Positions 8,967-18,335 of a stretch of 20,980 nt of DNA are shown here, one piece after another. A program made the translations under genes and the position numbers. The notes below the pieces were generated by a model. That model was given only the letters and a program-made list of their open reading frames with translations. It did no database searches and was not told the DNA's origin. The stretch comes from Discostella pseudostelligera (lineage: Eukaryota; Bacillariophyta; Thalassiosirophyceae; Thalassiosirales; Thalassiosiraceae): the NCBI GenBank assembly GCA_036940085.1, contig JALLBK010000607.1, positions 1-20,980 on the forward strand, given 5' to 3'. The first letter of the stretch is position 1. Each line of letters opens with the position of its first letter.

Positions 8967-10562
8967 ATGGAGAGAAAGGTAAGGCAAAAGTGTTTCAATG
9001 CATCTTGGATTAATACTCCATACCGTTCGCACCCTAGTGACTTACTCCGCTTGTTCGTTTTCTAGCATAATGAGAGGTGTACGAGTATGGAAGAGTCTTC
9101 AGAAGTATCAGCAAAGGCACATTCTGAGATAACTCGCCATGATCAACCCACTGATGCAGAACTTCCGAGTGAGCGATTAGACAGCTCGGAAATCGGTACG
9201 AAGGATTCTTTGCCAAGATCTCCGACACCAACAATGAAGACGGAGAGTGTTGACACAGATTCAGCTAGTTCTTCTGGTACTGCATCACATGAACCATCTG
9301 CGGCGTCTCAAGATCATGGTTCCTCAACACAGGAAGTCAAATCGATGTCGACTGAAACTCAAGTTGCATTGAAATTGCTCGTATCGAATGGTGCATCCGG
9401 ATTGATTATTGGAAGGTCAGGTAGCACAATATCTGATCTGCAAGCCAGATCTCGATCACGGATAAAGTTGAGTCAAGATGGTCATTTTTATCCTGGTACA
9501 AGTGATAGAGTTTGTTTGATACAGGGATCTTTGTCAAACGCATCGTTGGGTGTGGAGATGGTATTATCAAAGTTGTATGACCTCCAATCGATTCAGCAGT
9601 TTACTTCTACGTTAACTACGACGAATCTCAACGAAAGTTTGCCAGTAGCAGGTGCGCTTCCTTCGTTCATTGTAAGATTACTCGTTCCATCGACCTTTTG
9701 CGGCAAGATCATTGGTCGCAACGGCTTGAATATCAAGGCACTGAAGGACCAATCAGACGTTTCGTACATTCAGCTTTCGCCGAAAGATCATGAGATGATA
9801 TCAGTTCGAGGGAACACGACTTCAACATCGGAAAGAATCATGACAATTATAGGGCCGAACTTAACCAGCTGCGTGAGATGCACTCATATGATTCTGGAGG
9901 ATATGGCTCAGAACTCCGACATCTCAAGATACATCAACATTACTACGATTTATTCCCAAATGTCGGCATCACTCACCACAAGCTCGTACGCTGCTGCATC
10001 GACTTCTGGTTTCTACTTGGAGCAGGAATCGTTTCACCATGGTATATTGCCTGGCGGAGACCCTTCCACCTTCACGCCAGCACATTCTTTTGACCAAGGA
10101 ATGTTTCCTTCCCCTCCACGGATCCATGACGCTAGTCCTTTATCGTCATCCTTTCCTCAGTATCACCCGTCTCCGAGCCAGTCAGCGCCGTTTTGTCCGC
10201 CTTTCTTCGCCAACAATTCACCAATTAGGGTTGCACGTTCAACTGGTGGTGAGAACCTTATGAGTGTTGATCAGCATGACCGGAACTTTCAACCGCGCTT
10301 TGAGCCCATCGCAGTCAAATTGGGTGTGCCTGAAACAAAGATTGGTTCGCTCTTAGGCCGTGGTGGCAAAAACTTAACCGAACTGCAAGCCCTCTCTCAC
10401 ACTAAAATACGAATAAGCCAACAAGAAGAATTCATACTGGGGACAAAGAATCGAATAGTTACCATCACAGGGACCACTGCAGAGGTGGAACACGCCAAGC
10501 ACCTTGTGAGACAATGTTTGTCATCATCAGGAAATAGAACTTCTCTTCTAAGCGACATATAA
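8967..10562 (+). CDS. Three-KH-domain RNA-binding protein (PCBP/NOVA-like)
   Basis: I predict two exons, 8967-8978 and 9066-10562, with an 87-bp intron (GTAAGG ... TTCTAG) at 8979-9065, giving 502 residues. The four-codon first exon (MERK) joins in phase 0 to HNERCTSMEES. Without splicing, the start would be ATG 9087 and the product 491 residues. The order is an acidic Ser/Thr-rich N-terminus, then KH1 (about 103-176, core IGRSG), KH2 (about 204-283, core IGRNG), a Ser/Pro/Phe-rich linker, and KH3 (about 419-491, core LGRGG). All three keep the GxxG loop that grips single-stranded RNA or DNA. This layout, two KH domains, a linker and a third at the C-terminus, is that of poly(C)-binding and NOVA proteins, which act in splicing, mRNA stability or translation. 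The stop is about 124 bp from the convergent GPD2 stop. Confidence 0.88.
8979..9065 (+). other. Predicted intron after a four-codon exon
   Basis: The donor is AAG|GTAAGG and the acceptor TTTTCTAG|CAT, preceded by a T-rich tract. The length of 87 bp and phase 0 preserve the frame from ATG 8967 into the KH reading frame. No other gene would explain these strong sites. Confidence 0.6.
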
Positions 10563-10686
10563 AGCACCTCCTATGATTAAAAGTGTGAATGGCCTGTATG
10601 GTCTTGAGAGTTTGATTAATACGCGATGAAGATTCGATGAACAATAATTGTGACACCATAGAATTACATTTACATGAATTAAACGA

Positions 10687-13600
10687 TTATCCAAGGAACG
10701 AACCACCACTCTCCTTCTTATCCAACCACCTTGTCCCACCCAAGCCCATCGATGCCGAGAGCATCTTCCTAAATCCCGTCTCATCGTACTCCTTATCCAT
10801 CCACGCAATGAACTCTTCAATCTCGATTTTTCCATTTTTATTTGTATCCATCTCCTTAAAAATAGCCTTGATCTTCTTGGTTGCGAGTTCTTGCCCGAGC
10901 TGAATCGAAATGTCCTTTATCTCTTGTTCCGTCAGGTAGCCAGAGTTATCAATATCAATCTCGTTAAACATCTGAATCGCCTTTTGATGGAAGAAGAATT
11001 TGATGCCCTCTTTTGTTTCATCATTGTTAAACCATTCCATGAATTCTTTCTCGTCAACTTTTCCATCCCTGTTCCTGTCCATGGCTTTGAAAATGGTCCT
11101 AACATGCCCATCATCATCTGGCTGTCCCAATCGAGATGCAATTTCCTTAACCTGCTTCACATTTAGGAAGCCAGATTTGTCTTTGTCAATGTCGCGGAAG
11201 ATATCCATTGCCTCTTCGAGTGTTGGCAATCGAATGTGAAAGTCATCCTCCACATCAACTGGAATACGTCCGCCATACGATTCGAGATAGGCCTTGGCTG
11301 ACTCTATTTGCGAATGCTTGACCTTGCGACTCCATCCCAGCTCATCGGCCATGATATCCGCAACACGAGGCAAGGCTTCCAACGCTGCCTCACTGTTTAG
11401 GAAGGCAAGACGAGTCCTTCGCGACAATATATCTTCGATAGTGCAAGCGTATTCTCGACAAGCGTATCGAACCTCCTCCTCGATGTATGGATAACTAGAC
11501 ACCAATTGGGTGCCGTATCGAGGCCACTGCTTGCCCGTTGGCTTGCATAGAGCAAGTACCTCCCAGACGCGTCCACCATAAGTTTTAGCAAGGTGCTGTT
11601 ATATCCATTCAACAAAAGGAAGGAAATGAGGACGAAGATGTCAACAAATGAACGAGGCTTTTCCTACCCTCATCACATACACGTACCTCGGCCACATCCT
11701 CCATCAATCCATACTTTTGAATCAATTGTATGCTAAGACTCTCCGAATATCCATCACCACCATGCAATACAATATCCAACGTATTGCATTTCAATTTGGG
11801 ATGATCCGCAGCGGTACCACCCAATACATGGCCCAAGGTATCTTCGGCCATTTCTCGCCACGTTGTCCATTTTCCTCCAGCGATGAAAGTCACACCAGTC
11901 TTTGGATTGGTCGATAATACATGATCGCGTGATACTTGTTGCGGTGCATTACCACTGCCATCCGAAGTCGTGATGGAAGCATTTGGATCCTTTGCCAGAG
12001 GACGCCAGCCTCGCCAAGCACTCAACACATCCGACCGTCGCACCTTCAAGTCATTACTCAAATACTTCTCACACTCTTTCAACATCCACAATATCTCCTC
12101 CTCTGGAGGATATGGCAATGTCTCAGCCGGACCCTTCTTATCGGTCGTACCCACAATCACACTACCCTGCCATGGCAACAAGAATAGAAACCGTCCATCA
12201 CTGGTATTGTAATCTAACAATCCCATATCGGGCGGTGCATAATACCCTGGTAAGACAATATGTGATCCCGAGGCCGCCATAACCGCCGCCTCGACTGGCT
12301 TATCCGTCCCATCCTCCATTTGACGCAAAGCATCCGTAAATGGCCCCCCAGCAAATATCACATGTTTGGCATAAATCGGAAACACCTCTCCAGTAATTCG
12401 ATCCAATGCCTTAACACCCACCACCTTACCCTCCTCATTCAATATCGCCTCAATCATTTCCACATAATTGGCAATATCAGCACCATATTCCGCCGCACTT
12501 AATGCAATTGCCAAATTGGTCCGTGCGTCATTATGTTGTCCTTCATAAAATACCGCACAATACTTGATATCTTGTTCATTCAATTGTGGAAAATGTCGTC
12601 GACAGCTCTTTGATCCCATTAGGAAACTACTGGGACAAGTGAATCCAGATAATCCATCGTAGAATTTGAATACCATGGGTGCCAATATTGGAAAGAATGA
12701 AAATAGCCAATGACCGAATGGTGGTGGCCAGATATGCCATTGAGTGAATGGACAAACGATTGGTATCCAATTGGTCAAATGTTTTTGTTTCTCAAGCATG
12801 TATTGTCGTTCGGATGCACAGGAGACTACCATTTGGAATTCATCGTAGAATTCATGTATCGTTTGGAGTGGGGAAGTAAGTAGATTCCATGACAGGAGGG
12901 AGGAGGATGCTGAGGCCAAGTATTTAATACCAGCCCAGATTAGTTTGGTAGATCGACTGGAGGTTTCCGAGGAGAAATCACCTCGTTCGATGCAGGCTAC
13001 TTTGAGTATTGGTGTGTGTGACGGAGACGTAGTTGAGTCAGTAGTAGGAGTACGAGTGACGGCATCAAAGGCAATTCCAGCACCAGTGGCACCTCCTCCA
13101 ATAACTAAAATGTCATAGTAGGGTTGGGATGAGGCTGCTCCTTCTACCGATGCAGCTGATGATAAAGTTGCACCTGCACTGCTATTGGCGCCATGAGCTT
13201 TCAATCTACGCAGCTGTTCGGCACGGGAGGGTATACCAACTGGACCAATCACCTCTTTATTGTGAGGAGGTGGTTGACATAATGGGAATGGGTCGCCGAT
13301 TTTCGAATCTGATTTTTGTTGGTACTGTTTGGAATGCTTGATTGTGAGGCGACGTGTTAGATTCACATTGTTGTCGTTGGTGGTGGCATTTGGGTTACTG
13401 GTGGATGTTGCAATTGGAGATGTGGATGATGGATCTTCCTGCGGCTGTTCTTCGCAGTGAGCAGTTGTTGTTGTTCCTCTGTAGCAGTTGTTGGTGCTGC
13501 AGGTGCTGTACGAAGATGATGATGAAATCATAGCGCTCCCTCCCATCATCATCATGGCAAGAAGTCGAGACAATGTGCCACGAAAGTCATCATTCCCTCC

Positions 13601-13789
13601 TGCTGCTCCTCCTGCAGATGTCGATGTTGCCATTGCAAGGCGTTGATGCGAAGCAGCCCAGGACGACGTCGTTGTCGACGACGATGATGCCACAAAGATT
13701 GTCGAGCATCGACTCCTTCTGTTCGACATTAATTCATTTGCTGTACGTGAGCAGGAGGCCGCCGCCGCTAGCACCATTCTGGATGTCAT
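10687..13789 (-). CDS. GPD2: Mitochondrial FAD-dependent glycerol-3-phosphate dehydrogenase with four EF-hands
   Basis: There are two exons, 13789-11687 and 11595-10687, joined in phase 0 across a 91-bp intron, giving 1003 residues. The enzyme oxidises glycerol-3-phosphate to dihydroxyacetone phosphate at the inner mitochondrial membrane and feeds electrons to ubiquinone. The N-terminus is basic and Ser-rich, like a mitochondrial presequence, and about 220 unconserved residues precede the FAD fold (VIGGGATGAG, glycines from residue 231). Later family blocks include RFLFLLPW, GTTDKKG, SAWRGWRPL and IAGGKWTTWREMAEDTLG. The splice restores the C-terminal domain around YIEEEVRYACREYACTIEDILSRRTRLAFLN. 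Four EF-hand loops follow at 838-849, 874-885, 915-926 and 951-962. The usual HGGxRYL motif reads WAGIKYL at 285-291. Ca2+ regulation is inferred from the EF-hands. It is divergent from the CDK gene. Confidence 0.93.
11596..11686 (-). other. GPD2 intron
   Basis: The intron is 91 bp with donor GAG|GTACGT and acceptor ATAACAG|CAC, phase 0. Splicing joins EDVAE to HLAKTYGGRVWEVLAL, restoring a stretch found in other GPD2 proteins. Read-through would lead to a stop soon after the donor. Confidence 0.88.
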
Positions 13790-14287
13790 GATGAGTGATG
13801 AAGTTATGTTCGACGGCTGTGTATATCATGTGCAGTATCTATGGTCTTCCCATACACGATAGTAAGTAGAGTGGAGTATTAATAAGTGTCATCGACATCG
13901 ATCATCGACGACGGCCATCAATCATCACCGCCTCGCTCGCCTCCCGACGTCGACGTCGTTATCGTCGGAAGGGTACACATCACTGCTCCCGCCATTTTCC
14001 AAATTGAATCAAATTTTGAAATTGAATCCATTCTACTTAAATTTTACGAGCCACATCACCTTGACGCACTTCCGCATGCAGCCGCACCACACAAACCTTT
14101 TTTGTGAGGACACTTCGCATGAACACATCAATTATTACGTTCAATTCAACTCTCCCACCCTAACTCGACGACGCGACGGTGAGGTCAGAGCAACCGGGAG
14201 ACAAAATAGACAAATAATCGACGAGCGACGAGAAATACGACGACAGTAATAGTAGCAGTAGCCTCCATTATTTTTCCAATAATAATA
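13790..14287. promoter_or_regulatory. Divergent promoter region, GPD2 and CDK genes
   Basis: About 500 bp between divergent starts, without a supported coding region. It contains a GCTCCCGCCATTTT sequence near 13986 that resembles a weak E2F-type site, and GACGTCGACGTC near 13944, which contains CRE-like palindromes. Confidence 0.35.
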
Positions 14288-15848
14288 ATGAACGTTGACG
14301 ACATGAGAATGCAAGAGGATGATTCTGGTGCCCATGATATTCGAGGCGAGGGCGGCGGCGGTGGGCAGCGACAAAGACACCAGCAGCAGAATAACGGATC
14401 GTCGTCGGGTGCACAATCCATTCCGGATGATGAGCCAGCGTTGGATGGATACGCTCGGTGAGTTGGTAGATAGCGGTATAGTGTGTGTCACAATGCTTCA
14501 CATCAGATATTTGTAGATCGTCGTTCATTGTTCACTGATATTGAAGCGCCCCCAAAACGCATCAAGTCAATGCATTAATCTTCCCCCCTCTCTCACACTT
14601 ATTATTCCCGCTTTTGTTGCAATGAATTCCATTCAAATATTCACAAACTGACTTCATCAAAACACAACATCAACATCATCATCAATAATTACATCATAAA
14701 ATACCAGCACCGATCTCATTGGACAAGGAGCCTACGGCACCGTCTACCGTGGCACCCAACGTTCCACCAATCGCACCGTGGCTATCAAACGCATCCCCTA
14801 CGCCGATTCCACACCCGAAGGCGGCGTGCCTTGCAATGTCATACGCGAAATCTCCCTCTTGCGTGAATTGACACATACCAATGTCGTCCAACTGCTCGAT
14901 GTAATTCAAGCCACACCAGGTGGTCTATACTTGGTATTTGAATATGTTGCCCATGATTTGAAAACGTTTATGGATCAACGACAACGGAGTGAGGATATAC
15001 GGGAACGAATTGGATTGGAGAAACCAATGGTTAGGAATTTTATGAGACAGATATTGAATGGGGTGGGATATTGCCATACTCATCGGGTGTTGCATCGAGA
15101 TTTGAAGCCTCACAATGTAAGTGTTTTTTTTGTTACGGGAGTGGTGTTCGTTTTGTAATTGTTTGCATTTGTTTGGGAAAAGAAGGGGAGTATGATGCAT
15201 GATGGGGGTTGTAGAGAGATGGTTGGGGGAGGTAGGGCTGCCGGGGGGAGGCTGTTGTAGGTTGTGTTCCCATTACCAAACTATTGAAGAGAAAGTGTCC
15301 TGTCATTATTTCCTAATAATGTACCTCATTGCCCTTTCTATGCCACCCAAATAATGCAGCTCCTAATCAGCGCCGACGGACGCACACTGAAACTTGCCGA
15401 TTTTGGATTGGCCCGTCTCTCGGGCCTGCCAAATGGACCATATACCTACGAGGTAGTCACACTGTGGTACCGCGCACCGGAACTACTCCTCGGTGCCTCT
15501 CGTTATTCTGCTGCGGTCGACGTTTGGAGTGTCGGGTGCATCTTTGCCGAAATGGCCACCGGCTTGCCCTTGTTTCCCGGTAGATCCGACATTGACCAAC
15601 TAATTAAGATCTTCCAGCGCCGAGGTACTCCCAATCCACACACCAATTGGCATGGCGTGGATCGATTACCACACTACAATCCGGAATTTCCCAAGTGGCC
15701 CGAACGGCCGATTACCGACTTTGTACCACAGGAGGCACTGGGAAGCGCCAATGCGGCTGATTTGTTAACGTGTCTGTTGCAGTATGATCCGGATAGACGA
15801 TTTGTTTGTCGACAGGCGTTGCAGCATCATTACTTTTCTGAGCCGTAG
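14288..15848 (+). CDS. Cyclin-dependent kinase with divergent PSTAIRE motif
   Basis: There are three exons, 14288-14457, 14708-15116 and 15360-15848, giving 355 residues. About 57 hydrophilic Gly/Gln-rich residues precede the kinase domain. Seen motifs are GQGAYGTVY (62-70), VAIK with Lys84, the cyclin-binding helix motif PCNVIRE (98-104) in place of PSTAIRE, HRDLKPHN (Asp188 catalytic), DFG (207-209), activation-loop Thr222 in YTYEVVTLWYRAPE, and DVWSVGC. The glycine loop keeps the inhibitory Tyr66 (Tyr15 in animal CDKs), but Ala65 replaces Thr14. The T-loop and C-lobe (DIDQLIKIF, GTPN, FPKW) are closest to CDK1/2/CDKA-type kinases, and the motif may mark a diatom-specific class. Cyclin partner and cell-cycle phase are unknown. 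Both introns keep the frame exactly (phases 2 and 0). Confidence 0.92.
14458..14707 (+). other. CDK intron 1
   Basis: The intron is 250 bp, phase 2, with donor CTCG|GTGAGT and acceptor ATACCAG|CACC. The split codon CG/C gives Arg57, and the next exon begins just before the glycine-rich loop. Confidence 0.85.
15117..15359 (+). other. CDK intron 2
   Basis: The intron is 243 bp, phase 0, with donor AAT|GTAAGT and acceptor ATGCAG|CTC. It interrupts the catalytic loop between HRDLKPHN and LLI, and splicing restores the invariant kinase sequence. Confidence 0.92.
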
Positions 15849-16848
15849 GGACATAAAGCTCTTGTGCGTATGTGTATGTGTTTGGTCATTGAATGCATTT
15901 TGCATCCTTGGTATGGTGGGTGTTTAGTAGTTTGGCTGCTGAGAGGGCGATACGGGAGAGTGGGATGTGGGTTGGTGAGGCGAGGTGGAAGGATTGGAGT
16001 ATTAGGGGAAGAGGAAGATGTGAAGGGACGAGTGCCCACGAGGGAAGAAAACGATGATAACAATGGTATGATTTACAAAAAGACCCAAAGCAGAGGGGAA
16101 GCAGTGGAGTTTGTCAGTATCATCATCCAATGATTGTTCCATCGGCGCATTGTTCAAGATGTTGGGGGCGGGAGGAGTGAAAACAGAAGAAATAAAATGA
16201 ATCTCCTAGTAAAAACTTTGTGACCGATGGATAGGCATGATGACATTCATCATTTGTTATTGTACCCTTAGAGATGTGCATTATTCATCATCGGCGTCAT
16301 GAGTCATGATTGGTAATGGTTTGGTGACCAAGTTACAACCAGTTACTGTTGGCGAGCAAACACGAGGCTATGATGAATGAGGAGCCGATCTTCTTGATCT
16401 CATGAATCTTGTTGGAATGATGAGACCTAAAAAGATAATGATGTTGATGTTGGTGCTATTGTTTATGTGCAAATACAGGAGATAGTGAAGTGTAGTGATA
16501 GGTGGTGATGCTAGCGGTTCGCTTCGCATACCAGACGAGAAGGCATCTTGTACATGGGCGTTAACAGTTCTCAACTCTTACCCTGAATCGAAAACCAAGC
16601 CATAGAGAGTGATGCGAGAGGATCTATTGATTTATCAATGAAGTGATAGAGTTATTGGTCATTGCCAGCAGTCCATCGTTGACCCCGGAGCAGAGCGAAG
16701 GGTGAGAGAATGTGTGTGGTCCTGAATGGTCATCAACTCAGTTGTAACCAACCATTGATACCAAGGACCAGATTCATCCTCTCCTTTTAGAGCAAAGGTT
16801 GATTCTAAGCTCAAAGGTGTTTGACTTGACCCAAATCGAGAACCAAAA
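15849..16848. other. CDK 3' region and upstream region of locus 1
   Basis: No gene I can support. An AATAAA lies at 16191-16196, some 340 bp after the CDK stop. From about 16290 to 16430 the sequence weakly resembles the duplicated unit upstream of locus 2 (19661 onward). From about 16566 (CAGTTCTCAACT) to the start at 16849 it resembles 20263-20496. These stretches suggest that locus 1 and locus 2 were copied together with their 5' flanks. Confidence 0.45.
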
Positions 16849-17108
16849 ATGAAGGTTCACATCGCTCGTTTCACGGCTATCCTCATCCACATTTCCCTCT
16901 TGAATACTCGCACCAGAAATGCCTACAAGGGGACAATTACTATTCTTTGACGGCCTGGAAGAATGTCACGGCAAACATGAGCAAATTCGGTAAAGACATA
17001 GCTGGACTTTTCCATATCCAAATACATGACTCAATGGGGACCAATGTTCTAGCACCAAACGTCCCACGCGTAATCCACAAAGACCAACATCATACAAACC
17101 AACGTCTA

Positions 17109-17749
17109 TCCCGACGTCCACCCCCACATCCGTCCCAACATCCAGACCTTCTGAAGGTACGTAGTCCAGGTCATGATGGAAGACGATACCGATACTGTCT
17201 TTGTTCATATCAATTCTGGAACTCCAAGCCTAAATCCAACAACTTGTCATCCTCCCGTTCTTTCATCAGTGCCAACATCAAGCCCCACGCACGTCCCGAC
17301 TTCAAGCCCTTCGAAAGGCGAGCAGAGAAGCATGTGAAGGAATACGATGCTGATAATTTCATTGGTATCCCAACTGCTGACTCATCCGCCCATTCAATCA
17401 TCAGCCCCGACATCAAGCCCAACATCCGTCCCGACGTCTAGCCCATCATCAGATACGTAGACATAAATTGATGGTATCTGATCCCGAGAAAATGATAGTT
17501 CCATTTTGGACATCCAAGCCCAGTCCAAATTATTTCCTCCTCCCGTTCTTTCATAAGCCCCAACAGCAAACCCCACGCATGTCCCGTCGTCAAGCCCTTC
17601 TGAATGTTCGTACATATGGAGACGATCAACTTTTTTGCTCACATCTATTTGCACCTCCAACCCTCTATCCATCTATTGTTATCCTCCCGTTCTATTATCA
17701 GTCCCAACGTCAAGAACAATTCCTGCTCCGACGTCTGAACCGTCTACTC
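17109..17749 (+). repeat. Five tandem 48-nt coding units (mini-exons) with intron-like spacers
   Basis: Units lie at 17109-17156, 17270-17317, 17405-17452, 17558-17605 and 17702-17749. Each is exactly 48 nt and reads xPTSxPTxVPTSxPSx or a close variant in phase 1. The first is the 3' end of a longer exon and the last continues into the tail. Spacers of 113, 87, 105 and 96 bp begin GTACGT, GCGAGC, ATACGT and GTTCGT and end ATCAG, ATCAG, ATAAG and ATCAG. Three spacers share CCTCCCGTTC plus TTTCATCAG or a close variant over their last 19 bases. If spliced, the units join in one frame with Val, Ala, Ala and Phe at the junctions. Confidence 0.7.
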
Positions 17750-17836
17750 CCCCTTTTTCAGCCTACAAACTCCGCACCACCCGCAACGCCTGAGCCGTCT
17801 ACTCCCCCTTTTCAGCCTACAAACTCCGCACCCCCC
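17735..17836 (+). repeat. Two-copy tandem repeat coding EPSTPPFQPTNSAPPA
   Basis: CCGTCTACTCCCCC begins at 17740 and again at 17795, a period of 55. The first copy has five T after the C run and the second four. The 54-nt form keeps an 18-residue period, so the extra T in copy one shifts the frame. Confidence 0.75.
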
Positions 17837-17854
17837 GCGTCCCAGAATCCGACG

Positions 17855-18048
17855 AGTAGTAAGTCTGATAAGTCATCTTCGACCAAGTCGTCGTCGCCAG
17901 CGCCCACAACCCAAGGTAGCAGTAGCAAGTCTGACAAGTCTTCCTCGACCAAGACGAAGTCGCCAGCCCCAACAAACCAAAGCAGTAGTAGCAAATCTGA
18001 AAAGTCTGCCCTGACCAAGACACCAATGCCCACAAATAATAGTAAAAC
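17855..18048 (+). repeat. Three-copy Ser/Lys-rich coding repeat with KxxK motifs
   Basis: The frame reads three variants of SSSKSDKSSSTKxxSPAPTxQ of about 20-22 residues, with KSDK, KSDK and KSEK in corresponding positions. A K/P/T-rich stretch (KPTNTPKPTKTPKPNK) follows to the stop at 18163. Ser plus KxxK is reminiscent of diatom silaffins, but this is only a similarity of composition. Confidence 0.7.
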
Positions 18049-18335
18049 CAATCCTTCATATGGAAAGACATACAAGCCAACCAATACGCCCAAGCCCACG
18101 AAAACACCCAAGCCTAACAAGAGTAGGCCTCCAAAGATTGGAGGACAGATGCATCCCTTCTAGTTCTGGGAAAAATCGAGATTGTCAAAAGTTGTGGACA
18201 CCCTCTCTTCCCGCGCGTTGAACCTTGTGTCTGACACCTTGTTTGAAATAGTTTGCCAGTGAAAATGATGAATGAATGATGATGATGATGATGATTGACC
18301 GTATTAGGTAGAAGTAGTAGTAAATAGAACCCCCT

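Larger units (their letters stand above)
16849..18163 (+). pseudogene. Locus 1: secreted Pro/Thr/Ser-repeat protein gene, multi-exon, possibly decaying
   Basis: ATG 16849 begins a signal-peptide-like sequence (MKVHIARFTAILIHISLL) closely related to that of locus 2 at 20497. Its frame ends at TGA 16948-16950. From 17053 to 17156 another frame reads as coding (TKRPTRNPQRPTSYKPTSIPTS and so on). Then come four 48-nt units separated by intron-like spacers, and from 17762 to 18163 a Ser/Lys/Pro-rich tail ending in GGQMHPF. One possible model has an intron at 16990-17052 (CG|GTAAAG ... TTCTAG). Two single-base frame offsets remain, in the GGGG run at 16929-16932 and the T run at 17754-17758. Either splicing is unusual, the assembly has errors, or the gene is decaying. 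The family is unknown to me; composition suggests a heavily O-glycosylated, secreted wall protein. Confidence 0.45.

Noticed and set aside
17109..17749. Regular 48-bp repeats with ~100-bp spacers could suggest a CRISPR-like array
   Set aside because: The units code a consistent protein repeat, the spacers share conserved 3' ends with splice sites, and the window is eukaryotic.
17468..17760. Left part of a long plus-strand open frame (17468-18163)
   Set aside because: It runs through intron-like spacer and two repeat units out of their reading frame. Only the part from about 17762 reads as coding.
17812..18120. Minus-strand hydrophobic open frame opposite the Lys/Ser tail
   Set aside because: Its Leu/Val/Gly-rich sequence is what the complement of Lys/Thr/Pro codons gives. 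It is a shadow of the plus-strand repeat.
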